Shown here piece after piece: positions 36,717 to 45,215 of a stretch of DNA of 64,000 nt. The notes under the pieces were generated by a model, which was not told where the DNA came from, did no database searches, and saw only the letters and a list, made by a program, of their open reading frames with translations. The DNA comes from Desulfovibrio sp. JC010 (GTDB lineage Bacteria; Desulfobacterota; Desulfovibrionia; Desulfovibrionales; Desulfovibrionaceae): NCBI RefSeq assembly GCF_010470675.1, contig NZ_VOIQ01000009.1, positions 62,001 to 126,000 of the forward strand, written 5' to 3'. A program made the translations under genes and the position numbers. Numbering within the stretch: position 1 is the stretch's first letter; every line of letters starts with the position of its first letter.

Positions 36717-37394
36717 TTAACGCTTGGAATAAATATAGTTGGGATATAGTACCGCTTTCCCGGCAAACTCGCCTGAAATATCTTCCGGTAATACTCCGAT
36801 GGTGGCGATGATGTTGTAGCCTGTGCGCTGCAAGCCTCTACGAACTTCTTCGCTGAAATTCGAATTATCAGGATAATTAAGCGGTTTCATAAATATTTTT
36901 TTCCAACCGGAAAAGCCGACCTTGGAAAGATTTTCCATCACCGGAACCCGGAACCCTTCCGGACGATAGGAAACCAGAAAAACAGGAATATTACGCTCCT
37001 GCAAAAAATCAAACAACACAATTGACGATTTTACAGCGGGAAGGGAACTTAATATCACATGTGATTCTAAATCTGTAACCGCAGCGGGATTATCAGCAAA
37101 ACCCTGCTTGCTACGCGCTTCATAAGTGGAAAGCAGCACATCCTCCACCACCATGACCACCGCAGGATATTTGACCTTATTTTTGATAGCCTTAATCGCG
37201 GCGTCTGATACGGATTCGGCAACGTGTGCCGTATCTTCATCATACTTACCGCTTTCATGATAAGCGACAATCCGTTTCCGGGCTTCCGGCAGGGAAAGCA
37301 TGGTTTCGGGTGCTTTTACTTTACGCGCCTTGGACGCAACACAGCCACTCACGCAAAACAGAATCAGACAAATACAGATCAAACGTAACTTCAA
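36717..37394 (-). CDS. Lipoprotein with degenerate HAD/class B acid phosphatase fold
   Basis: 225 residues. The N terminus has a lipobox, VSGC with Cys18, so it is a lipoprotein of the cell envelope. The body follows the HAD acid phosphatase plan (YPAVVMVVEDVLLS, then FLQERNIPVFLVSYRPEG and SKVGFSGWKKIFMKP). The nucleophile motif should be DxDxT but reads V82-V83-E84-D85-V86, so the nucleophilic Asp is missing. The start is TTG at 37394 with GGAGGG at a good distance. Probably a non-catalytic binding protein. Confidence 0.72.
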   Translation of the reverse strand: MKLRLICICLILFCVSGCVASKARKVKAPETMLSLPEARKRIVAYHESGKYDEDTAHVAESVSDAAIKAIKNKVKYPAVVMVVEDVLLSTYEARSKQGFADNPAAVTDLESHVILSSLPAVKSSIVLFDFLQERNIPVFLVSYRPEGFRVPVMENLSKVGFSGWKKIFMKPLNYPDNSNFSEEVRRGLQRTGYNIIATIGVLPEDISGEFAGKAVLYPNYIYSKR

Positions 37395-37476
37395 AAAAAT
37401 TTCCCTCCACCTAAAATATCAGAGTAAAGGGAAATTAGCATAACAAAACCGTATCCGACAAGTATGTGCAATTGAA

Positions 37477-38604
37477 CTATTTGTTTTTCCTGATAAAAAC
37501 AAAAGCCCCGGCCAGAGCGGTAAACGGGGCCACGGTAACCAGACCGAAACTGCCCACCAGAGTCTTTAGAATCTCAGCGGAAACATAGACAAAGTTAAAA
37601 GTATTGATCAGTGGAATCCCCTGCGCCATAAAGGCCATGAGCAGGGTGATAAACCCGCCGGAATAAGCCAGCAGCAACGTGGTGGTCATGGTCCCCACAA
37701 CCGCCCTGCCCACCCGGATGCCGGATGCAAGGGCCTGCATATGGGTAATTTCCGGGTTGGCCCGAACAACTTCATCCATGCTGGCCGCAACATCCATGGC
37801 AAGGTCCATGACCGCACCGGAGCAGGCCAGAAAAACTGCGGCAATGTAAATGCGGGTCAGATCCAGATGCCCGAACCCTGAATAAAGCAGAGTCTCGGCA
37901 AAAGGCATCACCGCCCCGTGCAGATGCAGTTTCCCGGTAAAATAAATAGCCAGCAGACAGCTGGTGAATACGCCCAGAAATGATCCCAGAAAAGCCACCA
38001 CACCCTTACGGTTCAACCCGGCAACCATGAAAATAATAACCGCACAAAGCCCGGCGACTACAGCAAGAGTAATCCAGACCGGATCACGACCTTCCAGCAA
38101 AGCCGGAACCAGCAGTTTCCAAAGCACCAGTGCGGTAAACATGAAAGAAAATAGAGCCTTGGCCCCGGTCCAGCCCCCGAAAACAAGCAGCAGAAAAGAA
38201 AAAAGCAGCAGCATGGTCAGTTCAAGATCAATACGGTAATGATCCTGCGGCACGGCAAACATGGGCTTACCTTCCGCATCATAGGTGACCACCGCCAGAG
38301 CCTCATCTCCGGGCACAAAGAATTTATCCTTGTCCATCTGTCCGAGAAGTTCGTTGGTGCCTTGCAGGATCTGACCTTTAAATCGACCATCAAGAATTTT
38401 CATGGTCACGGACTGCGGTCCGGTTTTGACTATGCCGAACTGATCAATATCAGCGTTATCCACCGAAACCACCTCCGCCCGGCACCGCTCGGCATTTTCA
38501 GCAACCCGCTGGTCAAATTCTGTAGGGATAAAATAAAGAATGCTGCTAAGCACTGCGAAGACCGCGACAAGTATGAACTCTCTGTTTTTCAATAATCCGG
38601 GCAT
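37477..38604 (-). CDS. YibE/F family membrane protein
   Basis: 375 residues. N-terminal membrane segment, a roughly 100-residue extracytoplasmic OB-like part, then about seven hydrophobic segments in a YibE/F domain (VVGTMTTTLLLAYSGG, NPEITHMQALASGIRVGR). The family has an unknown function, with suggestions of transport. It follows phoA (at 38709) on the same strand, behind a terminator, so it is probably its own unit. Confidence 0.9.
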   Translation of the reverse strand: MPGLLKNREFILVAVFAVLSSILYFIPTEFDQRVAENAERCRAEVVSVDNADIDQFGIVKTGPQSVTMKILDGRFKGQILQGTNELLGQMDKDKFFVPGDEALAVVTYDAEGKPMFAVPQDHYRIDLELTMLLLFSFLLLVFGGWTGAKALFSFMFTALVLWKLLVPALLEGRDPVWITLAVVAGLCAVIIFMVAGLNRKGVVAFLGSFLGVFTSCLLAIYFTGKLHLHGAVMPFAETLLYSGFGHLDLTRIYIAAVFLACSGAVMDLAMDVAASMDEVVRANPEITHMQALASGIRVGRAVVGTMTTTLLLAYSGGFITLLMAFMAQGIPLINTFNFVYVSAEILKTLVGSFGLVTVAPFTALAGAFVFIRKNK

Positions 38605-38654
38605 GATCTCTGGTGGTTGAAATTTTGATTCCGATATTTGCTGGATAAGCTAAA

Positions 38655-38681
38655 GGCGGAGCATCGTTACGATGCTCCGCC
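38655..38681 (-). terminator. Intrinsic terminator after phoA
   Basis: Perfect 12-bp stem GGCGGAGCATCG with its complement around a 3-nt loop. It sits downstream of phoA on the minus strand; the T-tract is modest (TTTAGCTT). Confidence 0.75.
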
Positions 38682-38708
38682 CCGAACAGTTAAAGTACGA
38701 TGAGTCAG

Positions 38709-40223
38709 CTATTTGGCAGCAAGCTCAGCGTTATTGATGCCGGCATGCACTTTGGGAGTCATGCCCATAATGGCCATGATTTTGTAAGCGATGTCAGTGT
38801 TGTGGTAGTAACCGTTGAAAGAAGAGGAACCGACGCCCATGGCGGAGGTGGCAACGGGAACAGCAGTGTGCTTGTAAGAAGTCCAGCCAAGACCGGCATT
38901 GTTGTTCAGCACGTGGGTGATGGTCACGGTCAGAGGATCGTATCCGCCGTAAAGATTGTAGAGTTCAGGATCCTTGAACTTCTTCTCGCCTTTCATGGTG
39001 CGCTCGTAAGCGTCCTTGAGCATGGCAAGCTGGTAATCCTTTACAACGAGAGGGTTCTTCTTGGCATCACCTTCGAATTCAAGACCGAAGTAGTGAGTGA
39101 TGGTGGGCTGAAAATCTTCAAAGCTTGCTTTGCCTTTGTGTTCTTCTTTCCAGAGTTTCACGATCTGGTCGGAGAACTGCTGGAAGGAAATGGTCTGGGG
39201 CTGAAGAGCGTCGAAGTAGGAGCCGTATTTGGTACCTGCGAAACCGAGAGTCAGCCCACCGCACTCGTGGTCACCGGTTACAACGATAAGGGTTTCTTTG
39301 GGGTGCTTTTTAGCAAACTCAACAGCTTCCTTGATGGAGTTGTCAAAAGCAACGGTGTTGTAAATGAAAGCAGCAGCGTCGTTAGCGTGACAGGCCCAGT
39401 CAATTTTACCGCCTTCAACCATGAGGAAGAAACCTTCAGGATTGTCGAGCATTTCGATTGCCTTGGCGGTGAATTCAGGAAGGGTGATGTCTTTTTCAGT
39501 CATGTCCATGGCGTAAGGCATTGCTTTGGAATCCTGCAGCCATGCGTTCCATGCGATAACTTTGCCGTCACCGGGCTTGATTGCGTTGAAAGCTTCTTTG
39601 TCGGTTACAACTTTGTAGCCGGCATTTTTGATCAGATCGAGAACATTACCTTTAAAGTTCTTGGAGTTTTTCTTCTTGTTGCTGATGTCTTTGAGACCGC
39701 CGCCACCGAAGAAATCAAAGTTACTTTCGGCAAGTGCAACGTCGATGTCGTAGTACTGGCCGCGGGTGGGAACGTGTGCGTAGAAAGCAGCGGGGGTAGC
39801 GTGGTCGATGGATACGCTGGAAACAATACCTACTTTCATACCGTCAGCTTTAGCCATTTCAGCAATGGACTTGACGTGCTTCTGGCTGGGAGCCATGCCG
39901 AGCATGCCGATATTGGTCTGCTGACCACTGGCAATTGCGGTTGCAGCAGCAGCGGAACCGATGATGAATCTGTTAGCAGCAGATGTGGTAGTCATTCCCT
40001 GTGCGGGGAAGGTGTTCATGATCAGCTGTTCGCCGGTGAATGCTTCGGTGGCACTTTTCTGGGGCAGCCCCATACCGTCACCAATGAAGAGGAATACGTA
40101 CTTGGCAGGTTTACCTTTGTAGACGCGGACTTTTTTACCCTTAGCGAATGCAGGTGCTGCAGCCATAACCATGGCACAGACCATAAGGGCCACCAATACT
40201 CTGAGTTTGTTGGAAAATCTCAT
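38709..40223 (-). CDS. phoA: Alkaline phosphatase, periplasmic
   Basis: 504 residues with a signal peptide (ALMVCAMVMAAAPAFA), so periplasmic. The Ser nucleophile is in GSAAAATAIASG; metal ligands are visible as D in LFIGDGMG, D/H in SIDHATPAA, E/D/H in LMVEGGKIDWACHAND, DH in VTGDHECGG and H in YKHTAVPV. The residue before the Ser is Gly rather than the Asp of E. coli PhoA. It releases phosphate from organic phosphate esters. AGGAG precedes ATG 40223; a GTG three bases upstream is ignored. No clear Pho box was found. Confidence 0.93.
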   Translation of the reverse strand: MRFSNKLRVLVALMVCAMVMAAAPAFAKGKKVRVYKGKPAKYVFLFIGDGMGLPQKSATEAFTGEQLIMNTFPAQGMTTTSAANRFIIGSAAAATAIASGQQTNIGMLGMAPSQKHVKSIAEMAKADGMKVGIVSSVSIDHATPAAFYAHVPTRGQYYDIDVALAESNFDFFGGGGLKDISNKKKNSKNFKGNVLDLIKNAGYKVVTDKEAFNAIKPGDGKVIAWNAWLQDSKAMPYAMDMTEKDITLPEFTAKAIEMLDNPEGFFLMVEGGKIDWACHANDAAAFIYNTVAFDNSIKEAVEFAKKHPKETLIVVTGDHECGGLTLGFAGTKYGSYFDALQPQTISFQQFSDQIVKLWKEEHKGKASFEDFQPTITHYFGLEFEGDAKKNPLVVKDYQLAMLKDAYERTMKGEKKFKDPELYNLYGGYDPLTVTITHVLNNNAGLGWTSYKHTAVPVATSAMGVGSSSFNGYYHNTDIAYKIMAIMGMTPKVHAGINNAELAAK

Positions 40224-40253
40224 CACTTTCTCCTGATAATTTATTTTTCATCA

Positions 40254-40276
40254 AAACGGGAATAACGAACCCGTTT
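40254..40276 (-). promoter_or_regulatory. Hairpin in the phoA 5' leader
   Basis: AAACGGG and CCCGTTT (7 bp) around a 9-nt loop, just upstream of the phoA ribosome site. It could be an mRNA-stabilising or regulatory stem; no more can be said. Confidence 0.3.
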
Positions 40277-40438
40277 CAAGGGCGATACTTATCAGGCACA
40301 TGTGTCTATTATGTCACAGATTTAAGGAGTTTATGAAAACCCATGTTTAAACCAGTCCTTTTTTAGGACTGGACAATTCCACCCTTGTTCAGTATATAAT
40401 ATACAGTTAAATTATTTAACAAAACAAGGACTACCCCG

Positions 40439-41185
40439 GTGAGCAAAAAATTTCTTCCCATCATTATAGTACTTGTCATTCTTTTCGGGCTGGCTGTTGC
40501 CGGATATTTTTCTCCCGAAAAAAAAGAAAAAATACCGGTCCGTATTTTATTCAAAAACAGCGGCGGTAAAGTAATATTCACCCACATCCGTCACCACCGG
40601 GACTACGAAATCCCCTGCGATAAATGCCACCATGAGCGCGAAAACAGCGATCAGGAACCCCTGCCCTGCGGTTCCTGCCACCCTGAAGCGTTTGACAAGG
40701 ATTACGTGCGCGATCACATCCGGTCCTTCCCGGACACCAGCTATTGCGCACAATGCCACCATGCCGAGCTGGGAAAACTCAACTTCGACCACGCTGCCCA
40801 TGAAGAATATGCAGATGAAGATTGCCAGACCTGCCATCATGACAGTGACATTGAAAAAGAACCGCAAAAATGCGGCAACTGCCATACCAACGCGGGAACA
40901 GCAGATGTACCCAGCGTGCGCGATGCAGCCCATGACCGCTGTATCAGCTGTCACGATGAAATGTTCGAGGAAGGGTTGAAAGGATGTACTCCCTGCCATA
41001 AAATGCAGAACATGAAAGATTATTCCGGTGATTTCACCGCCTGCGGCCAGTGCCATCAGGAAAATGACAAAGATTTGGTGCTCAACCGCAGCAGTGCTTT
41101 CCATGACCAGTGCATGGACTGCCACAAAGAACTGAAACGCGGCCCATACAAGGAAAGCGAATGCAGCAGATGTCATTTAAAATAA
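40439..41185 (+). CDS. Decaheme c-type cytochrome, Rnf-associated
   Basis: 248 residues, membrane-anchored by one N-terminal helix (FLPIIIVLVILFGLAVAG). I count ten CxxCH heme motifs. In Desulfovibrio, an analogous multiheme cytochrome gene precedes rnfCDGEAB and is thought to link the periplasmic cytochrome c pool to Rnf. The start is GTG at 40439 with AAGGA 10 bases upstream. RnfC follows 2-17 bp later, so it is in the same operon. Confidence 0.93.
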   Translation: MSKKFLPIIIVLVILFGLAVAGYFSPEKKEKIPVRILFKNSGGKVIFTHIRHHRDYEIPCDKCHHERENSDQEPLPCGSCHPEAFDKDYVRDHIRSFPDTSYCAQCHHAELGKLNFDHAAHEEYADEDCQTCHHDSDIEKEPQKCGNCHTNAGTADVPSVRDAAHDRCISCHDEMFEEGLKGCTPCHKMQNMKDYSGDFTACGQCHQENDKDLVLNRSSAFHDQCMDCHKELKRGPYKESECSRCHLK

Positions 41186-41201
41186 AATGGGAAGCCCGAT
41201 T

Positions 41202-42362
41202 ATGAATCCTCTTTTTTCACTTATCCCTTCAGAACGCGGCCCCATAGTAAACACATGGGAGCAGGAGCTGGGCAGCGCGCTGGAGATTTCCCTTGAAATC
41301 ACCGGCCTCGTTCCTCTGGTGCAGATCAATTATCAGGTAAGCAAGGCCCAGCCTGTAGCGTCTGATCCTGCGGGCAGAAAACCGGACCTGCACAGTTCTG
41401 TTTCCGGTACAGTCATTGACTTGAAAAAAGATTTCATCACCATCAGGGAGGAAGGAACCCGGGTGGCCCTGCCCGCTGATTTTTCCGCAACAAATCCCGT
41501 TGCCATGTTGGATAATTTACGCCTGAACGGCATAGACATCCGCGGCTACAAGCCGGGCTGCACCCTGATAATTAACGCCGTGCCCCACGAAGCGGGAATG
41601 GACGGACACCGCTTCCTGATTGAAGAATTTACCGATATCATGGTGACCGGGCTTAATTACCTGAAAAAAGCCCTCTCACCCAAAGCCTGCGCCCTTACAG
41701 TTCCGGCAGGGATGGACTGGACCATCCCCGGATGCACCGGGCATGAGATTGATCCGGTCTACCCCAACAGTCTGCCTGAACTGGTCACCAAAGCGGTAAC
41801 AGGCAAGGAATTACCACCCGAAGTAACGATCATTGATGCAACCACCCTCTACCGCATCGGCAGGACTGTGCATGGACGCCAGCCGGTTACCCTTGTTATT
41901 GTAAAAGTGGGCAACACCCCCTTTCTCACCCCGGTGGGAACTCCGGCAGGAGTACTTTTGAAACTGGCCGGTTTCCGCCCTGCAGAGCATGACCGGGTAA
42001 TTCTCGGCGGTCCGCTGACCGGAGAAGCCGTCTACAACCTGAAACACGGAGTACGCCCGGACACGCAGGCCGTTACGGTTATTAATTCAAGCAGCAATCC
42101 GACTTTTACAGACAATCCCTGCGTGGGCTGCGGTGAATGCGTTATCCGCTGCCCTGCCCGGCTGATGCCGAACATGATCTCACGTCATGCGGAGTTCGGA
42201 CTCTATGAAAACTGTCTGGCATACAACATTGCCTCCTGTTTTGAATGCGGACTTTGCGGCTATTGGTGTAAAGCCCGGCGGCCCCTGCTGCAATACATCC
42301 GGCTGGCGAAAAAGGAGCTGGCCGCCCAACCGATAATTGAAGATCTTCGGGAGCAGAAATGA
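41202..42362 (+). CDS. rnfC: Electron transport complex subunit RnfC
   Basis: 386 residues. Two [4Fe-4S] binding motifs near the C terminus (CVGCGECVIRCP and CFECGLCGYWC) and the NADH/FMN-type binding region before them. It is the NADH-side subunit of the Na+/H+-translocating ferredoxin:NAD+ oxidoreductase in other organisms. Start at 41202 with GGGAAG at 8 bases is preferred to the ATG at 41187. It overlaps rnfD by 4 bp. Confidence 0.92.
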   Translation: MNPLFSLIPSERGPIVNTWEQELGSALEISLEITGLVPLVQINYQVSKAQPVASDPAGRKPDLHSSVSGTVIDLKKDFITIREEGTRVALPADFSATNPVAMLDNLRLNGIDIRGYKPGCTLIINAVPHEAGMDGHRFLIEEFTDIMVTGLNYLKKALSPKACALTVPAGMDWTIPGCTGHEIDPVYPNSLPELVTKAVTGKELPPEVTIIDATTLYRIGRTVHGRQPVTLVIVKVGNTPFLTPVGTPAGVLLKLAGFRPAEHDRVILGGPLTGEAVYNLKHGVRPDTQAVTVINSSSNPTFTDNPCVGCGECVIRCPARLMPNMISRHAEFGLYENCLAYNIASCFECGLCGYWCKARRPLLQYIRLAKKELAAQPIIEDLREQK

Positions 42363-43339
42363 AGCCATTAAACGGATCACCAATCCTGACCGTCTCCATT
42401 CCGCCCCATGCCCATTGCGGACGTACCTTCAAACAGGACGCACTGGAAACAATCATTGCCCTGCTTCCGGCTGCGGCTTTTGCGGTCTATCATTACCAGA
42501 TGCTGGCGGTGCGGGTGCTGGCCCTTTCCTGCTTTACTGCCGTGATCACCGAAACCATCTGCCTGTATTTAATGAAACGGGAGATCGAAGCGGACAACTA
42601 CACTGCCCTGCTTTACGGGCTGCTTTTCGGCCTCCTGATTCCTCCGGCCTCCCCATGGTGGCTGGTGGCGGCAGGCAGCGCAATTTCAATTTTCATGGGC
42701 CGCATAATTTTTGGAGGACTGGGCGCAAACCAGCTCTGCGTGCCGCTGGTGGGCTGGGCCATCCTCGCTGTTTCGTGGCCGGACCTCATGAATTTTGATA
42801 TGACCATGCTCGCTTCGGAACTGACCTATCCCTTAAGTCAGCTTAAAAATTTCGGCCCGGAAACTCTGGATGAATATTCGCTCAAATCCCTGCTGCTCGG
42901 TTTCCAGCTCGGCGGATGCGGCGCAGCACAGACCGGAGCAGTCCTGCTGGGCGGAATCTACCTGCTTGCCCGTAGAGTCATCAGGCCGGACATTCCGCTG
43001 GCTTTCATTGCCGGGGCGGCAGCAACAGCAGCAGTCTACTATTTCATCGATCCCCTTGAATACGCAGCACCGCAGTATCATCTGCTCTGCGGTTCCACTC
43101 TTTTCGGGGCTTTCTTTCTGGCAACGGACGGCCCTTCATCCCCTGCGGGACACATCCCCATGCTCATTTACGGCTTAACAGCCGGAGTAATGGTCATCAT
43201 CATCCGGACCTACGGAATCTATCCGGACGGAGTTCCCTTTGCCATTCTGCTGGCCAACCTGATGACCCCGCTCATCGATAAAATCCGCCCTGCACCTTTC
43301 GGAGGCACAACCAGCATTCACCTAAGGACCCGGTCATGA
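42359..43339 (+). CDS. rnfD: Electron transport complex subunit RnfD
   Basis: 326 residues, about nine membrane segments. RnfD carries a covalent FMN in characterised complexes; the motif region ELTYPLSQLK is divergent here, so covalent flavin binding is not certain. It overlaps rnfC and rnfG by 4 bp each. Confidence 0.88.
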   Translation: MKPLNGSPILTVSIPPHAHCGRTFKQDALETIIALLPAAAFAVYHYQMLAVRVLALSCFTAVITETICLYLMKREIEADNYTALLYGLLFGLLIPPASPWWLVAAGSAISIFMGRIIFGGLGANQLCVPLVGWAILAVSWPDLMNFDMTMLASELTYPLSQLKNFGPETLDEYSLKSLLLGFQLGGCGAAQTGAVLLGGIYLLARRVIRPDIPLAFIAGAAATAAVYYFIDPLEYAAPQYHLLCGSTLFGAFFLATDGPSSPAGHIPMLIYGLTAGVMVIIIRTYGIYPDGVPFAILLANLMTPLIDKIRPAPFGGTTSIHLRTRS

Positions 43340-43938
43340 AAGAATCCATAAAAATGATCATCGTGCTGACCCTGATCTGCGGAATGTTCAGCGTGACCCT
43401 CGCCAGCCTGAAGGAAGCGACTGAATCGCGCATTGAAGAACAGGTGCTGACCTACGTGCAGGGTCCGGCAATTAATCAGGTACTCAAAGGATTTGATAAT
43501 TCCCCGGTAAAGGACCGCAAAAAATTAACCCTCCCCGGCACTGAAACGCAGGTAACAATCTTCCCGGCCATGAAGGACGGAAAAGTTTTCGGAGTAGCCC
43601 TTGAAACTTTTGCTAAAGGTTACGGCGGAGACGTGGGAGTTATGGTAGGATTCAATATAAATGGAAAAAAACTTTCCGGTATCGGCATCACCACCATGAA
43701 GGAAACCCCCGGCGTGGGTTCGAAGGTAGCCGGACACGGATTCACCAGTCAGTTTGAAAATCATCTCGCCGCCGCAGTGGAGCTGAATTCCAAGGGCGGC
43801 GATATCGACGGCATTGCCGGGGCGACCGTTTCATCCACAGCTTCAGTTGAAGCGGTAAAACAGGCTGTTTCCATTTTCCAAAAGCTGAAACCGCAGATCG
43901 CAGAAGCATGGCCGGGCAGTTCAAAAGACGGCTCATAA
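43336..43938 (+). CDS. rnfG: Electron transport complex subunit RnfG (FMN-binding)
   Basis: 200 residues. One N-terminal membrane segment and a periplasmic FMN-binding domain with the attachment motif in GIAGATVSSTA (Thr of GAT). GIGITTMKETPGVGSKV is typical of the family. Overlaps rnfD by 4 bp; rnfE starts 24 bp later. Confidence 0.93.
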   Translation: MKESIKMIIVLTLICGMFSVTLASLKEATESRIEEQVLTYVQGPAINQVLKGFDNSPVKDRKKLTLPGTETQVTIFPAMKDGKVFGVALETFAKGYGGDVGVMVGFNINGKKLSGIGITTMKETPGVGSKVAGHGFTSQFENHLAAAVELNSKGGDIDGIAGATVSSTASVEAVKQAVSIFQKLKPQIAEAWPGSSKDGS

Positions 43939-43962
43939 AACGATTCATAACAGGGGCATAAG

Positions 43963-44628
43963 ATGAGCAGATTATGGAATGAATTTTCTAAAGGACTCTG
44001 GAAGGACCTGCCGCCTTTCAAGGTGGTGCTCGGCCTCTGCCCGGTGCTGGCGGTAACCAAAACCGCTGACAACGGACTGGGCATGGGCATGGCGGTCATT
44101 TTTGTGCTGACCATGTCCAACATCCTTGTTTCCATCTTCCGCAAGATCATCCCGCCCAAGGTGCGTATCGCCTGTTTCATTGTCATCGCCGCCTCGCTGG
44201 TTGTCTCTGTGGAACTGCTCATGCAAGCCTTTGCCTACCCCCTTTACCAGCAGCTCGGCATCTTCGTGCCGCTCATTGTTGTAAACTGCATCATTCTCGG
44301 TCGGGCTGAAGCTTTCGCCTCAAAAAATCCTGTCCTGCTTGCAGCTGCGGACGGTCTGGGCATGGGTATCGGCTTCACCGTTTCACTGACCCTGCTCGGC
44401 GGACTGCGCGAACTGCTCGGTTACGGCACTCTCTTCGGCAGCCAGATCATGCCCGCAAACTACAAGCCCTTCACCTTTATGATCGAAGCCCCCGGAGCCT
44501 TTGTCTGTCTCGGACTCATGCTCTCGGCCATGAATATTTTCACCAGCTGGCAGGCACGACGAAAAGGACAGGCCGTACTTGACAACCCCAGCCACGAATG
44601 CAGGTCCTGCGGCATTTGCAGCCGCTAG
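43963..44628 (+). CDS. rnfE: Electron transport complex subunit RnfE
   Basis: 221 residues, six membrane segments (VLAVTKTADNGLGMGMAVIF; the PLIVVNCIILGRAEAFA motif is typical of RnfE/NqrD). AGGGG precedes the ATG. The C-terminal Cys-rich tail (CRSCGICSR) is a small addition with a CxxCxxC pattern. rnfA follows 9 bp later. Confidence 0.93.
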   Translation: MSRLWNEFSKGLWKDLPPFKVVLGLCPVLAVTKTADNGLGMGMAVIFVLTMSNILVSIFRKIIPPKVRIACFIVIAASLVVSVELLMQAFAYPLYQQLGIFVPLIVVNCIILGRAEAFASKNPVLLAAADGLGMGIGFTVSLTLLGGLRELLGYGTLFGSQIMPANYKPFTFMIEAPGAFVCLGLMLSAMNIFTSWQARRKGQAVLDNPSHECRSCGICSR

Positions 44629-44637
44629 GGGTAAGTC

Positions 44638-45213
44638 ATGAAAGAATACTTCCTGCTCTTCATCTCGGCCATATTCGTCAACAACATTGTGCTGGCCCAA
44701 TATCTCGGCAACTGTCCGTTCATCGGCACTTCCAAAAAAATTTCCGTGGCCATCGGCATGGGCAGCGCGGTGGTTTTCGTTGCCACCATGGCCGCCTCAA
44801 TCACATGGGCTGTGCAGGAATACCTGCTTGATCCGCTGGGCTTGCAATATCTGCAGACCCTCACATTCATCCTCGTCATTGCCTCGCTGGTCCAGTTTGT
44901 GGAGATGTTCCTCAAAAAGGCCGTGCCGCCGCTCTATAAAAGTCTGGGCATCTTCCTGCCGCTGATTACCACCAACTGCGCGGTCATGGGTATCGCCATC
45001 ATCTGCCAGCGGGAGGAATTCACCTTCATCAAAACCGTGGCCTTTTCCTTCGCTTCCGGCATGGGATTCATGCTGGCCCTGATCGTTCTCTCAGCCATAC
45101 GTGAACGCATCGAAGTGTCGCGGACGCCTAATTCAATGAAAGGAACACCCATCGCGCTGGTCATGGCGGGTTTAATGTCACTGGCATTTTTTGCATTTAA
45201 GGGGATGATTTAA
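44638..45213 (+). CDS. rnfA: Electron transport complex subunit RnfA
   Basis: 191 residues, six membrane segments; VNNIVLAQYLGNCPF and FLPLITTNCAVMGIAI are signatures of RnfA/NqrE, including the Cys that in homologues holds an intramembrane Fe-S cluster. AGGGG precedes the ATG. Confidence 0.94.
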   Translation: MKEYFLLFISAIFVNNIVLAQYLGNCPFIGTSKKISVAIGMGSAVVFVATMAASITWAVQEYLLDPLGLQYLQTLTFILVIASLVQFVEMFLKKAVPPLYKSLGIFLPLITTNCAVMGIAIICQREEFTFIKTVAFSFASGMGFMLALIVLSAIRERIEVSRTPNSMKGTPIALVMAGLMSLAFFAFKGMI

Positions 45214-45215
45214 TT

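Noticed and set aside
38700-40265. Open frame of 521 codons on the plus strand opposite phoA
   Set aside because: It covers phoA exactly in antisense and has no ribosome site or recognisable domain; long antisense frames are a known effect of codon bias in highly used genes.
40296-40313. CRP-like palindrome TGTGTCTATTATGTCACA upstream of phoA
   Set aside because: The half-site spacing is two bases too long for a CRP/FNR-type site.
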